DNA of 64,000 nucleotides from Pseudomonas viridiflava. Its GTDB lineage: Bacteria; Pseudomonadota; Gammaproteobacteria; Pseudomonadales; Pseudomonadaceae. How positions within the stretch are numbered: the first letter of the stretch is position 1; each line of letters begins with the position of its first letter. The position numbers were made by a program, and so were the translations under genes. A model generated the notes under the pieces. That model was not told the origin of the DNA, made no database searches, and worked only from the letters and a program-made list of their open reading frames with translations. Of the stretch, positions 44,335-53,386 are shown piece by piece. The stretch covers positions 868,001-932,000 of the forward strand of contig NZ_UTIQ01000084.1 of assembly GCF_900582625.1 (NCBI RefSeq). Reading direction: 5' to 3'.

Positions 44335-45312
44335 TTAACGCACCTGCACCACCACTTTGCCAACGGCCTTGCGCTGTCCAAGCGCATTGATCGCGCCGGC
44401 CGCATCGGTCAGCGGGAAGGTTTGCGAGACCAGCGGCTTCACTTTGCCTTCCGCGAACCACGTGAAGAGCTGCTCGAAGTTGGCGGCGTTATCGGCTGGT
44501 TGACGCTGCGCGAACGCGCCCCAGAACACACCCACCAGGGATGCGCCCTTAAGCAACGTCAGGTTGGCCGGCAGTGAGGGGATAGTGCCGCTGGCGAAAC
44601 CGACCACCAGGAAGCGACCGTTCCAAGCGATGGAGCGGAAGGCTTCCTCGAACAGGTCGCCGCCGACCGGGTCGTAGATCACGTCCACGCCTAGGCCGCC
44701 GGTCAATTCCTTGAGTTTTTCTTTCAGGCCGCCTTCGCTGTAGTTGATCAGCTCGTCGGCGCCGGCCGCTTTGGCCACTTCCAATTTCTCGGCGCTGCTG
44801 GCGGCGGCGATGACGCGGGCGCCCATGGCTTTACCGATTTCCACGGCGGCCAGGCCAACGCCACCGGACGCGCCCAATACCAGCAGGGTTTCGCCGGGTT
44901 GCAGGTTGGCGCGTTGTTTCAGGGCGTGGATCGAGGTGCCGTACGTCATGCCGAAAGCAGCCGCGCTGGCGAAGTCCATGCCGGCCGGAATCGGCATCAC
45001 GCTGTAGCCTGCCACCGCCACTTGCTCGGCAAAGCTGCCCCAGCCGGTGAGCGCCATGACGCGGTCGCCGGGTTTTACGTGGGTGACTTTTTCGCCAACG
45101 GCCGCCACAACGCCCGCCGCCTCGCCGCCCGGCGAGAACGGGAACGGCGGTTTGAATTGGTACTTGCCTTCAATGATCAGCGTGTCCGGGAAGTTCACGC
45201 CGGCGGCATGAACGTCGAGCAGCACTTCGTTCTTTTTCGGTTCCGGGCTGGCGATTTCTTCCAGTACCAGGGTTTCGGCAGGGCCGAAGGCTTTGCACAA
45301 CACGGCTTTCAT
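44335..45312 (-). CDS. Zinc-independent quinone oxidoreductase (QOR family)
   Basis: NADPH-dependent quinone or enone reductase of the medium-chain dehydrogenase/reductase superfamily, 325 residues. It opens MKAVLCKAFGPAETLVLEEIA, has FPFSPGGEAAGVVAAVGEKV, and the nucleotide-binding LVLGASGGVGLAAVEIGKAMG near residue 145. Zinc-binding cysteines of the alcohol dehydrogenase type are absent. GAGGAA precedes the ATG. Substrate not evident. It is divergent from the FliL-like gene with 142 bp between starts. Confidence 0.92.
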   Translation of the reverse strand: MKAVLCKAFGPAETLVLEEIASPEPKKNEVLLDVHAAGVNFPDTLIIEGKYQFKPPFPFSPGGEAAGVVAAVGEKVTHVKPGDRVMALTGWGSFAEQVAVAGYSVMPIPAGMDFASAAAFGMTYGTSIHALKQRANLQPGETLLVLGASGGVGLAAVEIGKAMGARVIAAASSAEKLEVAKAAGADELINYSEGGLKEKLKELTGGLGVDVIYDPVGGDLFEEAFRSIAWNGRFLVVGFASGTIPSLPANLTLLKGASLVGVFWGAFAQRQPADNAANFEQLFTWFAEGKVKPLVSQTFPLTDAAGAINALGQRKAVGKVVVQVR

Positions 45313-45454
45313 TGGAGTGTTCCTCGCAGAGTTATGGCTTGGCAGTGTAGGTGCGTGGTCGCGAGGGTCAACGAGCATGGCCTGGCCTGATAAAGGTGTA
45401 TAAGCGCCGGGCTATCGCTATGCTAGAGCACATACCCAGTCGAGGATGCGCACT

Positions 45455-45874
45455 GTGAAAGCTTGGTTTGTAGTGGTGATGGCTCTGTCTCTCCCGTTTG
45501 CGGCGTTGGCCAACGAGGAGGGTGGCGGTGAAGGTGAGAAAGAGGGAAAAGAGCCCGCAGTGGCGTATATCAGCCTGGTGCCGGCACTGGTGGGCAACTA
45601 CGGCACGGGGCCACGGCTGAAAGTGTTTAAAGCCGACATCGCGCTGCAGGTTAAAGGCAGCGAGGCGGAGGCCAAGGTCGAACACCACGAGCCGCTGATT
45701 CGCAATCAACTGGTGATGCTGTTTTCTCAGCAGACAGACGATGCCATGGGCAACGTCGAGTCAAAAGAAAAGCTGCGCCAGGAAGCGTTGAAGCAGGTGC
45801 AGGATGTGCTGACCCAGGAGGAGGGCAAGCCGTTGGTGGACGACCTGCTCTTCAACAACCTGATCGTTCAATAG
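45455..45874 (+). CDS. FliL-like exported protein
   Basis: A 139-residue protein similar to flagellar FliL in its C-terminal part (TGPRLKVFKADIALQVKGSEAEAKVEHHEPLIRNQLVMLFSQQ and KEKLRQEALKQVQDVL...DLLFNNLIVQ). The N-terminus looks like a signal peptide (KAWFVVVMALSLPFAALA) followed by an acidic Gly/Glu linker. Start chosen is GTG at 45455, since GAGG lies nine bases before; the ATG three codons earlier touches that same GAGG and would have no spacing. No flagellar genes are near, so a role in motility is only suggestive. The Pseudomonas genome has a separate true FliL. Confidence 0.82.
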   Translation: MKAWFVVVMALSLPFAALANEEGGGEGEKEGKEPAVAYISLVPALVGNYGTGPRLKVFKADIALQVKGSEAEAKVEHHEPLIRNQLVMLFSQQTDDAMGNVESKEKLRQEALKQVQDVLTQEEGKPLVDDLLFNNLIVQ

Positions 45875-45887
45875 CACCGCAAGCCGT

Positions 45888-47759
45888 TCAGGTGGTGGAC
45901 CACACGCACGTGCAGTTACGCCCCTGATGCTTGGCCCGATACAGCGCCTGGTCGCTGTGGGCGACCAAACTATCGGGATGACCATCACGGTTTGGCGTGA
46001 CGGTACTCAGGCCAATACTCGCGGTTAAGCGCGACAGTGGGCTGCCCGGATGCGGCAGCTGCAGCTCAGCCAGCGCCGCGTGAATGCGCGCGGTGATCAC
46101 CTCCGCTCCGGCCAGATCGGTATTGGCCAGAATCATCGCAAATTCCTCTCCGCCGTACCGACACACCGCATCGCCATCGCGTAACAAACAGCCCTGCAAC
46201 GCCGCCGCCACTTTGCGTAGCGCATCGTCGCCGGCCAGGTGGCCGAGTTGGTCGTTGTAGGCTTTGAAGTGATCGACATCCAGCATCAGCAAACTCATCG
46301 GCGCCCCAATGCGCTGCAGACGGCGCCACTCGCTGTGCAACTGATGGTCGAAGAAGCGGCGGTTATAAAGGCCGGTGAGGCCGTCACGCTGGGACAAATG
46401 CTGAAGCTGCGCTTCCAGTTGCAGGCGCTCGTTGTTATCGCGCGAAACACCGATCAGATATTCGTGGCCATTGACCTGCACCAGTTGCGCGCTGATTTCG
46501 GCGGGCTGCAGCGTGCCGTTACGTCGGCGCATTTCGCGTTGGAAGATTTTGCCTTGGTTGTCTTGCTGCGCCTGACGCACCAATTCCACCCAAGCATGAA
46601 AGCCCAGCAGCAGATTTTCCGGCTGATCGAGCAACTGCTGGCGAAACTCGTCGGCGCTGTAGCCCAGGCTGCTGTAGGTGGCCTTGTTCATGTGCAGAAT
46701 GTTGCGGTTGTGCGGATCGATGATAAACAACCCGTCGCGGCTGGAGTCGGTGAGGTCGACCACGAGCTGCAAGCGCTCGCGGCTTTCGCGCAGCACTTGC
46801 TCGATCAGCTCCCGATTGCCGACTTCTTCGTTTAATCGGCTGTTGCTGGCCAGCAACGCCGAGGCGCGCCGGGCGTTTTCCAATGCCAGCCATAACGCCG
46901 CGACCAGCAGGAACGTGGTTGTCAGTCCGGCGATCAACACCACCAGCGGCAGCGGGCTGGCGAGCTGCTGCGCTAATTGCCGCGTGGGATTGAGTTGCAG
47001 GGTGAAGTTGCGATTGTTGAGCAGGTGCAGCGGCAGTTCCTGTTGCAGGCCCGCGCTGAAGTCAGCTTGCTCACGGCTGTATAACGGATGGCCGAACTCG
47101 GAAAGGCGTACGTTGAAGCCAGCGCTGTCGACCGTGTCGAGCAGCTCATCCATCAGCGGTTGTACGCGGAAGATGGCTTGAACGAAGCCGTCGAAGGCGC
47201 GGTTTCCCTGTTCGTCGATCACATACAACGGCGTGTACAACGCAAAGCCACGGCCGCCTTGCACCAGTTCGAAACTGTTGGAAAACACCGCCGTGCCCTG
47301 GGTCTTGGCTTGCATGGCGAGCAGGTAGTTGGGATGGCCAGGTGTGAGCTGGAAGTTCAACGCCGCTTCATTGCCGGCGATAGGCAGGATCCAGCGCAGC
47401 CGTAGGGTGCTGTCTGCCCATTGAATGGCTTGGTAGCCGCGGAAATGGTCGAGCGAAAATCGCGCCTCAAGCTCCCATTCTTCGCGGCTCAAACGGCCCC
47501 GATGGTTCCAGCGTTCGGCAAGGCGATAGAGATCCTGCGCCTGGGTGTTCAGGCTGCTTTCCAATTGTCGCGTCAGTAAGCGAGCTTGCGCGGCAACGCG
47601 TTCGTTGGCGTGGGCGCGCTCAATGGTAAGCATTTTTTGCCACAGCAGCAGGCTCGCGCCCAATAACGATATGGCCAAAACCACCAACGCCAAGCGAGCA
47701 CGCCAGGCGGGGCGCACGGTCGGGGGCGACGTGGCGACGTGCAAGCTATGTTGTTCCAT
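45888..47759 (-). CDS. CHASE-PAS-GGDEF diguanylate cyclase
   Basis: Membrane diguanylate cyclase of 623 residues. First membrane segment near 22-43, a periplasmic CHASE-like sensor domain (LDHFRGYQAIQWADSTLRLRWILPI...) to about 272, second membrane segment near 274-296, a coiled coil, a PAS domain (about 325-450) and a GGDEF domain (about 465-620). The active-site GGEEF is at 536-540 and the inhibitory site RxxD (Arg527 to Asp530) is at the right distance, so it should both synthesise and be regulated by cyclic-di-GMP. It lies 18 bp after the EVE gene in the same direction. Sensor ligand unknown. Confidence 0.92.
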   Translation of the reverse strand: MEQHSLHVATSPPTVRPAWRARLALVVLAISLLGASLLLWQKMLTIERAHANERVAAQARLLTRQLESSLNTQAQDLYRLAERWNHRGRLSREEWELEARFSLDHFRGYQAIQWADSTLRLRWILPIAGNEAALNFQLTPGHPNYLLAMQAKTQGTAVFSNSFELVQGGRGFALYTPLYVIDEQGNRAFDGFVQAIFRVQPLMDELLDTVDSAGFNVRLSEFGHPLYSREQADFSAGLQQELPLHLLNNRNFTLQLNPTRQLAQQLASPLPLVVLIAGLTTTFLLVAALWLALENARRASALLASNSRLNEEVGNRELIEQVLRESRERLQLVVDLTDSSRDGLFIIDPHNRNILHMNKATYSSLGYSADEFRQQLLDQPENLLLGFHAWVELVRQAQQDNQGKIFQREMRRRNGTLQPAEISAQLVQVNGHEYLIGVSRDNNERLQLEAQLQHLSQRDGLTGLYNRRFFDHQLHSEWRRLQRIGAPMSLLMLDVDHFKAYNDQLGHLAGDDALRKVAAALQGCLLRDGDAVCRYGGEEFAMILANTDLAGAEVITARIHAALAELQLPHPGSPLSRLTASIGLSTVTPNRDGHPDSLVAHSDQALYRAKHQGRNCTCVWSTT

Positions 47760-47777
47760 GCACCGGGTCCGTGTTGC

Positions 47778-48227
47778 TTAATGCAGAGCGCAGATTGCCG
47801 CCCATTCGCTAGCACTGACTGGCATCACCGAGAGCCGGCTGCCTTTTTTGACCAAGGGTAAATCAACCAGGCCTGGCAGTTCACGCAACGTGGCCAGCGG
47901 GATCACCTTGGCGAACGCTTCTACAAACTCGACGTCCAGCGCGCTCCATGGATTTTTCTCGGCGCTTGCCTTTGGATCGAAGTAATGGCTGTTCGGGTCG
48001 AGCGCGGTTGGGTCTGGGTAGGCTGAAGCAATTATCCGGCCGATACCCGCGATACCCGGCACTGGGCAACTGGAGTGATAGAAGAAGAACAGATCGCCGA
48101 CCGCCATGCTGCGCACGAAGTTGCGAGCCTGGTAATTGCGCACGCCATCCCACCGGGCGTGACCGAGGCGCTGCAGGTCGTGAATGGAAAGTTCTTCAGG
48201 TTCGGATTTCATCAGCCAGTGAGGCAT
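47778..48227 (-). CDS. EVE domain protein
   Basis: A 149-residue single-domain EVE (PUA-like) protein; these bind modified bases in nucleic acid. It has MPHWLMKSEPEELSIHDLQR at the start, WDGVRNYQARNFVRSMAVGDLFFFYHSS and GIAGIGRIIASAYPDPTA in the middle, and the closing SRLSVMPVSASEWAAI. The start follows the family, and no strong Shine-Dalgarno is visible. It sits upstream of the diguanylate cyclase with a 18-bp gap, so they may be co-transcribed. Confidence 0.93.
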   Translation of the reverse strand: MPHWLMKSEPEELSIHDLQRLGHARWDGVRNYQARNFVRSMAVGDLFFFYHSSCPVPGIAGIGRIIASAYPDPTALDPNSHYFDPKASAEKNPWSALDVEFVEAFAKVIPLATLRELPGLVDLPLVKKGSRLSVMPVSASEWAAICALH

Positions 48228-48427
48228 GAACTTTGCTCTTCGCTCGTGGGTTACAACATTGTGGGCATTTGCCCACGTCTACGCGACCGCCGGTTGGCGT
48301 CGTAATTGCACATGCAGACACCATGCAGGACAATGCCGCCCTGCTGAATGTACCGCTGCCGGACGGCCTAAGAACAAGAATGCCGCCGGCCATCGTGTGA
48401 AATTTGCCTGGAAGGGGGAGGCAATCG

Positions 48428-48562
48428 ATGAAGAAACGTAAACCAGATTTGTTGTGGGTATTAGTCATTTTATTTGGCCTGGGCGTCGTGACCACCGGTT
48501 ACACCCAGAGTCTTTGGGACCGTCAGAACGAGGCTCCCGTCACGCTATCGCAGCAGCCTTAA
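48428..48562 (+). CDS. 44-residue single-pass membrane protein
   Basis: A short gene missed by length cutoffs. It encodes 44 residues beginning MKKRKPDLLWVLVILFGLGV and continuing VTTGYTQSLWDRQNEAPVTL. A basic N-terminus, one hydrophobic segment (about 9-23) and a polar tail make a small inner-membrane protein with the N-terminus likely cytoplasmic. The ribosome site AGGGGGAGG seven bases ahead is very strong. It lies in a 338-bp gap between the divergent EVE gene and the convergent fau gene, ending four bases before fau. Function unknown; I believe related short proteins occur in this position in other Pseudomonas, but this rests on memory. Confidence 0.8.
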   Translation: MKKRKPDLLWVLVILFGLGVVTTGYTQSLWDRQNEAPVTLSQQP

Positions 48563-48565
48563 CCG

Positions 48566-49204
48566 CTACTCGCCAGGGTTTGTGGACGTCGTAATCAGTG
48601 CGGCGCCCGCATACCACGCTTTGTCCGTCACCGTGCCATGTAACTTCACATCCCAACTGGCCAGCGCCAGGCGATCCACCTTTTGACACTCGTGGGCCAG
48701 GCCCAATAATGTCGGCTTGTGCCAATTTTTGCGCCTCTGCAAATACGCCAGACTGCGGTCGTAAAAACCGCCGCCCATTCCCAAGCGTCCACCTTCCACA
48801 TCAAAGCCCACCAACGGCAGCATCACGACGTCCAGCGCCCACACCTTGCGTTGCCGATTGCGGTTGGCCGTAGGCTCGGCGATGCGGAAACGGTTCGGGC
48901 GCAGACGCTCATTCGGGCGCACCCGTTGAAACACCATTTTCGTTCGTGGCCATGCACTGAGAACGGGCAAGTACGTAGCTTTGCCGCGCCGTTGTGCGGC
49001 GCGCATTAGCGGCCGTGGATCAATTTCGCCGTCGGCCGGCAAGTACAAGGCGATATGCCGCGCGCGACGAAACAACCGATGCTGAGCCAACTGGCGATAA
49101 AGATTTTCGCTGGCGGCGCGTTGAGCGCTGGCGCTGAGGGCGCGACGGGTTTTGCGCAGTAAGCGACGAAGTTGCGGACGGGAAAGAGAAGCGGCGCTCA
49201 GCAT
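48566..49204 (-). CDS. fau: 5-formyltetrahydrofolate cyclo-ligase
   Basis: Converts 5-formyltetrahydrofolate to methenyltetrahydrofolate using ATP. The 212 residues include RRLLRKTRRALSASAQRAASENL, the ATP/folate region HIALYLPADGEIDPRPLM, and the conserved GFDVEGGRLGMGGGFYDRSLAYL, a family signature. Next to it upstream is the 6S RNA gene, then zapA; this zapA-ssrS-fau order is also known from E. coli, where the 6S transcript and fau can be joined. The start at 49204 is the standard family start, though without a strong ribosome site. Confidence 0.93.
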   Translation of the reverse strand: MLSAASLSRPQLRRLLRKTRRALSASAQRAASENLYRQLAQHRLFRRARHIALYLPADGEIDPRPLMRAAQRRGKATYLPVLSAWPRTKMVFQRVRPNERLRPNRFRIAEPTANRNRQRKVWALDVVMLPLVGFDVEGGRLGMGGGFYDRSLAYLQRRKNWHKPTLLGLAHECQKVDRLALASWDVKLHGTVTDKAWYAGAALITTSTNPGE

Positions 49205-49281
49205 GGGATGCTGGCTGCGGTACGCAGGCGCGAACCGGTAGAAGCGGCGTGGCTCAAGGGCGTGAGCACAACGCTAAAAAA

Positions 49282-49461
49282 TAAGACCCCCCGGCGTGCC
49301 GCTGTCGGTTTAGCCCTTGAACCCGAAAGTTCAAGGTGGAGGTTGCAGGGAGCGTTAAGGCTTTCCGTCAGGCGGACATGCACACCGGCTCCAACTTGCA
49401 ACCCCCGGGTTTGTGCGTATCGGCTCAGGGACATCACCGACTGGCGCACACTCCAGGGAGC
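49282..49461 (-). ncRNA. ssrS: 6S RNA (SsrS)
   Basis: Small RNA that binds sigma-70 RNA polymerase and mimics an open promoter. On the minus strand, TATACT (49474-49469) is the -10 box and transcription should start near 49461. The transcript has the conserved motif CCCUGAGCCGAUA near its 5' part and CCUUGAACUUUCGGGUUCAAGG in its 3' part, both diagnostic of gammaproteobacterial 6S RNA. The ends can pair: CUCCCUGG at the 5' end with CCGGGGGG near the 3' end, continuing through UGUGC/GCACG. A U-rich run follows (UUAUUUUUU), so the end is about 49280. Ends are good to a few bases. It sits between zapA and fau, the expected place. Confidence 0.92.
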
Positions 49462-49495
49462 GGGGGGCAGTATAACCCAATCCACCGCTCTGCAA

Positions 49496-49807
49496 TCAGC
49501 TATGGCTGCTGTCCTGATCGGTGGCCAGGGCGCCGTCGACTCGCTCGAGCAAGTCACGCACGTGGGCGCGGGTGGAGCTGACGTCCTGATCAAGGCGCTG
49601 CTGTTTATGCAGCAGGTCGTGGGTAATGTTGAGTGCGGCCATGACGGCAACGCGGTCGGCGCCGATGACTTTGCCGCCGCTGCGGATCTCACGCATCTTG
49701 CCGTCCAGGTAGCGCGCGGCGCTCTCAAGGTTGGCGCGTTCGTCCGCCGGGCAGGCGATGCAATAGTCTTTGTCGAGGATGTGAACGGTAACGGTGTTCG
49801 AGGTCAT
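49496..49807 (-). CDS. zapA: Cell division protein ZapA
   Basis: FtsZ-ring-associated protein that bundles FtsZ filaments. The 103 residues include the N-terminal DUF710 domain (TVTVHILDKDYCIACPADERANLESAARYLDGKMREIRSG) and a C-terminal coiled coil (LHKQQRLDQDVSSTRAHVRDLLERVD). The start ATG shares one base with the stop of the preceding TIGR02449 gene, so the two are translated together. The 6S RNA gene follows at 35 bp. Confidence 0.93.
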   Translation of the reverse strand: MTSNTVTVHILDKDYCIACPADERANLESAARYLDGKMREIRSGGKVIGADRVAVMAALNITHDLLHKQQRLDQDVSSTRAHVRDLLERVDGALATDQDSSHS

Positions 49808-50013
49808 TAGTCCTGCTCCAGGGCTTTGAGGCGCGAAATCATCGATTCGACCTTATGCCGGGCCATTTCGTTCTTTTCGATCAGATGGGCGCGCTCTTCG
49901 CGCCACGCCTGCTCGCTTGCGCGTAAGGCGCGGTTGTCCGCTTTGAGCTGCTCGACGCGTTGAATAAGCAGTTCCAGCTTGATGGTCAGCGCGTGCAGAT
50001 CGGCGTCTTCCAT
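49807..50013 (-). CDS. TIGR02449 family coiled-coil protein (ZapB-like)
   Basis: A 68-residue protein that is almost entirely coiled coil: LHALTIKLELLIQRVEQLKADNRALRAS then ERAHLIEKNEMARHKVESMISRLKALEQD. It matches the TIGR02449 family found upstream of zapA in pseudomonads. A division-related, ZapB-like role is inferred from context and coiled-coil form, not from any conserved catalytic residues. It overlaps zapA by one base. The 180-bp gap to the divergent ygfB-like gene probably holds both promoters. Confidence 0.88.
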   Translation of the reverse strand: MEDADLHALTIKLELLIQRVEQLKADNRALRASEQAWREERAHLIEKNEMARHKVESMISRLKALEQD

Positions 50014-50193
50014 GGGCTCTCGCTAGGGCGTGTGTGATGCAAGTGGTGGAGTGTCGAAGCGGCGAAACTATATCGGAAGGCGCCGACGTTGGTACAAACC
50101 TGTTGATAGCCGCCAATGGTTTTGGCGCGCTTGCCGGTGCTAGGATACAAGGCCTCCATTCTAGTCATTGCGCCCTCTGGCGCCTAGTTGCCA

Positions 50194-50751
50194 ATGCCCA
50201 CTCAAAATTCCCCGTATAGCGCTTTCGCCACCCTGCTTGCCAGCAGCGGTCAACCTGTTTCGCCTGCTGAATTGCATGGCCTGTTGCTCGGTCGCAGTTG
50301 CGCCGGTGCCGGCTTCGAAACGGATGCCTGGCTGGTCGACGCCGCCGACCTGTTCACCGCCGAGCCGCAAGACAACATCAAGGCCGCGCTGATCGGTTTG
50401 CAGGAAATGGTCAAAGCCGAACTCACTGGCGAAGACATCACCGTGGTTCTGCTGCTGCCCTCCGATGACGCGCCGCTGGCCGAACGTGCCGCCGCCATGG
50501 GCCAGTGGTGCCAAGGCTTTCTCGCTGGTTTCGGCCTGACCGCACGTGATGCCGCGCTGAGCAGCGAAGCCATGGAAGTGCTGCAAGACCTCGCCGCTAT
50601 CGCCCAGGTACAAGAAGCGCTGGAAGAGTCCGAAGACGGCGAAAACGACTATATGGAAGTAATGGAATACCTGCGCGTTGCGCCGTTGCTGCTGTTCACC
50701 GAATGCGTGAAACCTGCTGCGCCCGCCGCTGCAAAACCGTCGCTGCACTGA
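50194..50751 (+). CDS. UPF0149 family protein YgfB
   Basis: A 185-residue protein of the UPF0149 family. Features are [31 protein letters not shown] at the start and [18 protein letters not shown] in the centre, and an acidic helical region ([19 protein letters not shown]) near the end. In P. aeruginosa a family member has been linked to regulation of the alpA programme and beta-lactam resistance. ATG at 50194 is preferred to the TTG two codons earlier; neither has a good Shine-Dalgarno. It heads the ygfB-pepP-ubiH-ubiI series, the same order as in E. coli. Confidence 0.87.
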   Translation: MPTQNSPYSAFATLLASSGQPVSPAELHGLLLGRSCAGAGFETDAWLVDAADLFTAEPQDNIKAALIGLQEMVKAELTGEDITVVLLLPSDDAPLAERAAAMGQWCQGFLAGFGLTARDAALSSEAMEVLQDLAAIAQVQEALEESEDGENDYMEVMEYLRVAPLLLFTECVKPAAPAAAKPSLH

Positions 50752-50787
50752 TTTTCGTCCCAGACTTTTGACCAGATGAGTCCGTCC

Positions 50788-52122
50788 ATGATCAGCATCC
50801 CCAAGTCGGAATACGCTCGTCGGCGCAAGGCGCTGATGGCGCAGATGGAACCCAACAGCATCGCCATTCTGCCGGCCGCGCCGGTGTACATCCGCAATCG
50901 CGATGTCGAACATGTGTACCGTCAGGACAGCGACTTCCAATACCTCAGCGGCTTCCCTGAACCGGAAGCGGTGATTGCCCTGATCCCCGGCCGCGAACAC
51001 GGCGAGTACGTGTTGTTCTGCCGCGAGCGCGATCCTGAGCGCGAATTGTGGGACGGCTTGCGTGCCGGGCAGGACGGCGCCATCAGCGCTTATGGCGCAG
51101 ACGATGCGTTCCCCATCGGTGACATCGACGAAATTCTGCCCGGGCTGATCGAAGGCCGTGATCGCGTGTATTACGCCATGGGCACCAACCAGGAATTCGA
51201 CCGGCACCTGATGGAGTGGATCAACGTGATCCGCTCCAAAGCCCGCCAGGGCGCCCAGCCGCCAAACGAATTCGTGGCCCTGACCCATCTGCTGCACGAC
51301 ATGCGTTTGTACAAATCCGCCAACGAAGTGAAGGTGATGCGCGAAGCGGCGCAAATCTCGTCCCGCGCGCACATCCGCGCCATGCAGGCCAGCCGCGCCG
51401 GCTTGAGCGAGTACCACCTTGAAGCCGAGCTGGATTACGAATTCCGCAAAGGCGGCGCGAAAATGCCCGCGTACGGCTCCATCGTTGCCGCTGGCCGCAA
51501 CGCCTGCATCCTGCACTACCGCGAAAACGACGCGCCGCTGAAAGACGGCGATCTGGTGCTGATTGATGCCGGCTGCGAAATCGACTGCTACGCCAGCGAT
51601 ATCACACGCACCTTCCCGGTGAGCGGTAAGTTCTCCCCCGAACAGAAAGCCATCTACGAGTTGGTGCTGAAATCTCAGGAAGCGGCCTTCGCCGCCATCG
51701 GCCCCGACAAGCATTGGAACGAAGCCCACGAAGCGACCGTGCGGGTCATCACTGCCGGCTTGGTCGAACTCGGTCTGCTGGAAGGCGATGTTGATGAGCT
51801 GATCGCCAGCGAAGCCTACAAACCTTTCTATATGCACCGCGCCGGCCACTGGCTGGGCATGGACGTTCACGACGTCGGCGATTACAAAGTCGGCGGCGAA
51901 TGGCGCGTGCTGGAGCCTGGCATGGCGCTGACCGTTGAGCCGGGCATTTATATCGCCGTGGACAACCAGAACGTGGCCAAGAAATGGCGCGGCATTGGCG
52001 TGCGCATTGAAGACGACGTGGTGGTGACCAAAACCGGCTGCGAAATCATCACCAAAGACGCGCCGAAAACCGTAGCGGAAATCGAAGCCTTGATGGCCGC
52101 TGCTCGCGTGCAGGCGGCGTGA
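50788..52122 (+). CDS. pepP: Xaa-Pro aminopeptidase
   Basis: Removes N-terminal residues preceding proline. The 444 residues equal the P. aeruginosa enzyme. The N-terminal domain has RNRDVEHVYRQDSDFQYLSG; the C-terminal pita-bread domain has the manganese-binding residues in DAGCEIDCYASDITRTF, HRAGHWLGMDVHDVG, VEPGIYI and GVRIEDDVVVT. The start at MISIPKSEYARRRKALM is chosen since homologues begin there; an upstream ATG would add four residues. Its stop overlaps the ubiH GTG start by four bases. Confidence 0.96.
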   Translation: MISIPKSEYARRRKALMAQMEPNSIAILPAAPVYIRNRDVEHVYRQDSDFQYLSGFPEPEAVIALIPGREHGEYVLFCRERDPERELWDGLRAGQDGAISAYGADDAFPIGDIDEILPGLIEGRDRVYYAMGTNQEFDRHLMEWINVIRSKARQGAQPPNEFVALTHLLHDMRLYKSANEVKVMREAAQISSRAHIRAMQASRAGLSEYHLEAELDYEFRKGGAKMPAYGSIVAAGRNACILHYRENDAPLKDGDLVLIDAGCEIDCYASDITRTFPVSGKFSPEQKAIYELVLKSQEAAFAAIGPDKHWNEAHEATVRVITAGLVELGLLEGDVDELIASEAYKPFYMHRAGHWLGMDVHDVGDYKVGGEWRVLEPGMALTVEPGIYIAVDNQNVAKKWRGIGVRIEDDVVVTKTGCEIITKDAPKTVAEIEALMAAARVQAA

Positions 52123-53339
52123 GCGCGTCGGTGACTGGCGGCCGCGCCCAACTCGCAATAATCGGTGGCGGCCTGGTGGGCGCCAGCCTGGCGCTGGCCC
52201 TGCAAGCCGGCGCCAAGGCGCGCGGCTGGTCGATTGTGCTGATCGAGCCGTTCGCCCCCGGCGACACCTATCAGCCCAGTTATGACGCCCGTTCTACGGC
52301 GTTGTCCTACGGCACCCAGCAAATCTACCAACGCCTCGGCATCTGGCCGAAAGTGGCCGAGCGCGCCGAAGCCATTCGGCACATTCACGTCTCCGACCGC
52401 GGGCGCTTCGCCGCCGCGCGGCTGAGCGCGGAAGAAGAGGGCGTTCCGGCGCTGGGTTATGTGGCGGAAAACGCCTGGCTCGGCCATTGCCTCTGGCAAG
52501 CGCTGGATCCAGATGTGGTGAGCTGGCGCTGCCCGGCCGAAGTGGTGGCCATGCAAGCGGTTGATCTCGAAGAAGGCCGCAGCGGTTATCGCCTGACCCT
52601 GAACGATGACACCTTATTGGACTGCGACCTCGCCGTGCTGGCCGACGGCGGCCGTTCCCGCTTGCGCGAGCAGTTGGGCATCACCGTCAAAACCACCAAC
52701 TATGAGCAAAACGCGCTGATCGCCAACGTCAGCATCAGCCAGCCCCATGGCGGTCAGGCGTTCGAGCGTTTCACTGACGAAGGCCCCATGGCCTTGCTGC
52801 CGCTTTCGGACAACCGCAGCGCGCTGGTCTGGACCCGCCCTGGCGACGATGCTCAGCGCTTGCTGGCCCTGGACGACCGGGCGTTTCTCGCCGAGCTGCA
52901 AACCACATTCGGCTACCGACTCGGTGCGTTGCGTAAGGTCGGCGCGCGACACGTTTACCCGCTGGCCCTGGTCGAAGCGCAGGAACAAGTGCGCCCGCAT
53001 CTGGTCATTCTTGGCAACGCCGCGCACAGCCTGCACCCCATCGCGGGTCAGGGTTACAACCTGGCGTTGCGTGACGTACAAGCCCTGGCTGAGGTGCTGC
53101 TTGCCGGGCCGTCAATACCGGGCGACTTCGCCTCGTTGCAGCAGTACTACAACAGGCAGCAACTGGACCAGAGCCTGACCGTCGGCTTTTCCGACCGCGT
53201 TACGCGCCTATTCAGTACCGCCGAACCGCTGCTGGCCACCGGCCGCAATCTGGGCCTGTTGGGCCTCGACATGCTGCCGCCCGCCAAGCGTTGGTTTGCC
53301 CGGCAAGCCATGGGCATTGGCACTCGCAGCAACGGTTGA
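52119..53339 (+). CDS. ubiH: 2-octaprenyl-6-methoxyphenol hydroxylase UbiH
   Basis: FAD-dependent monooxygenase acting in ubiquinone ring hydroxylation at C1. The 406 residues have the N-terminal dinucleotide-binding GGGLVGASLALAL, the middle DGGRSRLREQLGI (DG motif) and the C-terminal GNAAHSLHPIAGQGYNLALRD, in which Asn takes the place of the usual Asp of the second FAD motif (GD). The GTG start at 52119 overlaps the pepP stop (GTGA), so translation is coupled. Which of ubiH and ubiF it is was judged from the ygfB-pepP-ubiH-ubiI order, known from E. coli, and is likely. Confidence 0.9.
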   Translation: MSASVTGGRAQLAIIGGGLVGASLALALQAGAKARGWSIVLIEPFAPGDTYQPSYDARSTALSYGTQQIYQRLGIWPKVAERAEAIRHIHVSDRGRFAAARLSAEEEGVPALGYVAENAWLGHCLWQALDPDVVSWRCPAEVVAMQAVDLEEGRSGYRLTLNDDTLLDCDLAVLADGGRSRLREQLGITVKTTNYEQNALIANVSISQPHGGQAFERFTDEGPMALLPLSDNRSALVWTRPGDDAQRLLALDDRAFLAELQTTFGYRLGALRKVGARHVYPLALVEAQEQVRPHLVILGNAAHSLHPIAGQGYNLALRDVQALAEVLLAGPSIPGDFASLQQYYNRQQLDQSLTVGFSDRVTRLFSTAEPLLATGRNLGLLGLDMLPPAKRWFARQAMGIGTRSNG

Positions 53340-53386
53340 CTCTTTTTTTCTGGCGGCCAATAGCCGCCCACGCATAGGCCCACAGC

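Noticed and set aside
50161..52158. 665-codon minus-strand frame opposite ygfB and pepP
   Set aside because: Spans two well-supported genes on the other strand, with His/Gln/Val-rich composition typical of antisense frames in GC-rich DNA.
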